Part shown: positions 63,593 to 64,000 of the stretch, piece after piece
Layout of the letters: the number at the start of each line of letters is the position of its first letter
Numbering within the stretch: the stretch's first letter is position 1
Source: Haemaphysalis longicornis
Lineage: Eukaryota > Arthropoda > Arachnida > Ixodida > Ixodidae
Assembly (NCBI GenBank): GCA_013339765.2
Contig: CM023454.1
Coordinates: 143,780,593-143,844,592, forward strand
Direction: 5' to 3'
DNA length: 64,000 nucleotides
Notes under the pieces: model-generated
What the model was told of the DNA's origin: nothing
What the model saw: the letters and a program-made list of their open reading frames with translations, nothing else
The model's database searches: none
Translations under genes and position numbers: made by a program

Positions 63593-64000
63593 AGAGGTCT
63601 CTTCGTCACGGAAATATACGTTGAAATAAAGATTACAATCTTCGAAAACTTCTTGGAAATACCAGGGCAAGCCAAGAAAGAAAATTGTTGCTTTTGAGCT
63701 GCAGCAGACGGTGCGGACGTTTTTGCGGGCACCAACTTTTTTTAAACTCTGAATCGTCACCTCCTCGTGCAAGTATCTAGAACACTGGAATACATCGTCT
63801 TTTATGCCCGAAGCATGAAATGAGCGCCCGAGTAACACTAACCCTAGATGAGACGGCGAGTACAACATGAACGGGCTAACGCGGCATGGCGTTGATGATC
63901 GAACAGGTGTCCCAAGTTCGTCACTTTTTGGAAGTGTGTGGGGTGTCGTCCAGACGGAGTGATAACCAATTGTAAAGTTCCGTCCCGATGTTACGGAAAG
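63593..64000. other. Window end, nothing recognised
   Basis: No motif on either strand. It is the continuation of the sequence at 59641-59769 that hosted the LTR element. Confidence 0.4.

Overview
The window looks like repeat-dense arthropod genomic DNA, most probably from a hard tick (Ixodidae). I base this on remembered resemblance of its repeat families: a tRNA-derived SINE of the kind called Ruka in ixodid ticks, I-type LINEs with CCHC Gag-like ORF1s, CR1-like LINEs, an RTE element and CsRn1-like Gypsy elements. No search was run. I found no intron-bearing host gene, no rRNA, no CRISPR array and no free-standing functional tRNA. Almost everything that can be read as protein belongs to a transposable element, usually degraded.

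Layout. 1-4603: I-type LINE (+). 4604-7035: promoter-like DNA, a reversed fragment of a related LINE and a SINE with target-site duplications (TSDs). 7036-9963: broken L1/Tx1-like LINE (+), followed directly by a tRNA-like SINE. 10.2-22.1 kb: mostly non-coding DNA and simple repeats, with a reversed I-type LINE tail (12.15-13.64 kb), a SINE fragment (17.0 kb), a tRNA-like module (19.5 kb) and a Gypsy integrase relic (20.1-21.0 kb). 22.1-25.6 kb: CR1-like LINE (-) with a terminal-inverted-repeat element nested in it. 26.2-26.7 kb: LINE 3' fragment.

27.4-36.3 kb: CR1-like LINE (-) whose 3' UTR is split by a structurally complete Gypsy element (27589-32037). That element has 208-bp LTRs differing at one position, a 4-bp TSD, gag and pol in different frames with a GGGAAAC slippery heptamer, and all pol catalytic motifs. 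36.3-40.1 kb: nothing recognised. 40.7-49.8 kb: an old plus-strand Gypsy relic (gag, RT, RNase H, integrase) that appears to be split by a CR1-like LINE (41771-46755) with a duplicated 5' UTR block and a PHD-like ORF1.

51.5-59.6 kb: a third I-type LINE (+), interrupted by a 149-bp insertion that is mostly one large palindrome (53621-53769) and by an RTE element whose 5' end is a tRNA-like head (55659-58844). 59.8-63.6 kb: a non-autonomous LTR element (-) with gag and integrase remnants but no protease, RT or RNase H.

The genes do not form a host pathway. They are layers of insertion: LINEs supply the target-primed reverse transcription that SINEs, and perhaps the palindromic insertion, depend on, while the LTR elements carry their own machinery. 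The strongest candidates for something under-described are the tRNA-headed RTE, the palindromic insertion with a long TSD, the duplicated 5' UTR blocks sharing a core in two CR1-like LINEs, and the terminal-inverted-repeat element with an Arg/Glu repeat ORF.
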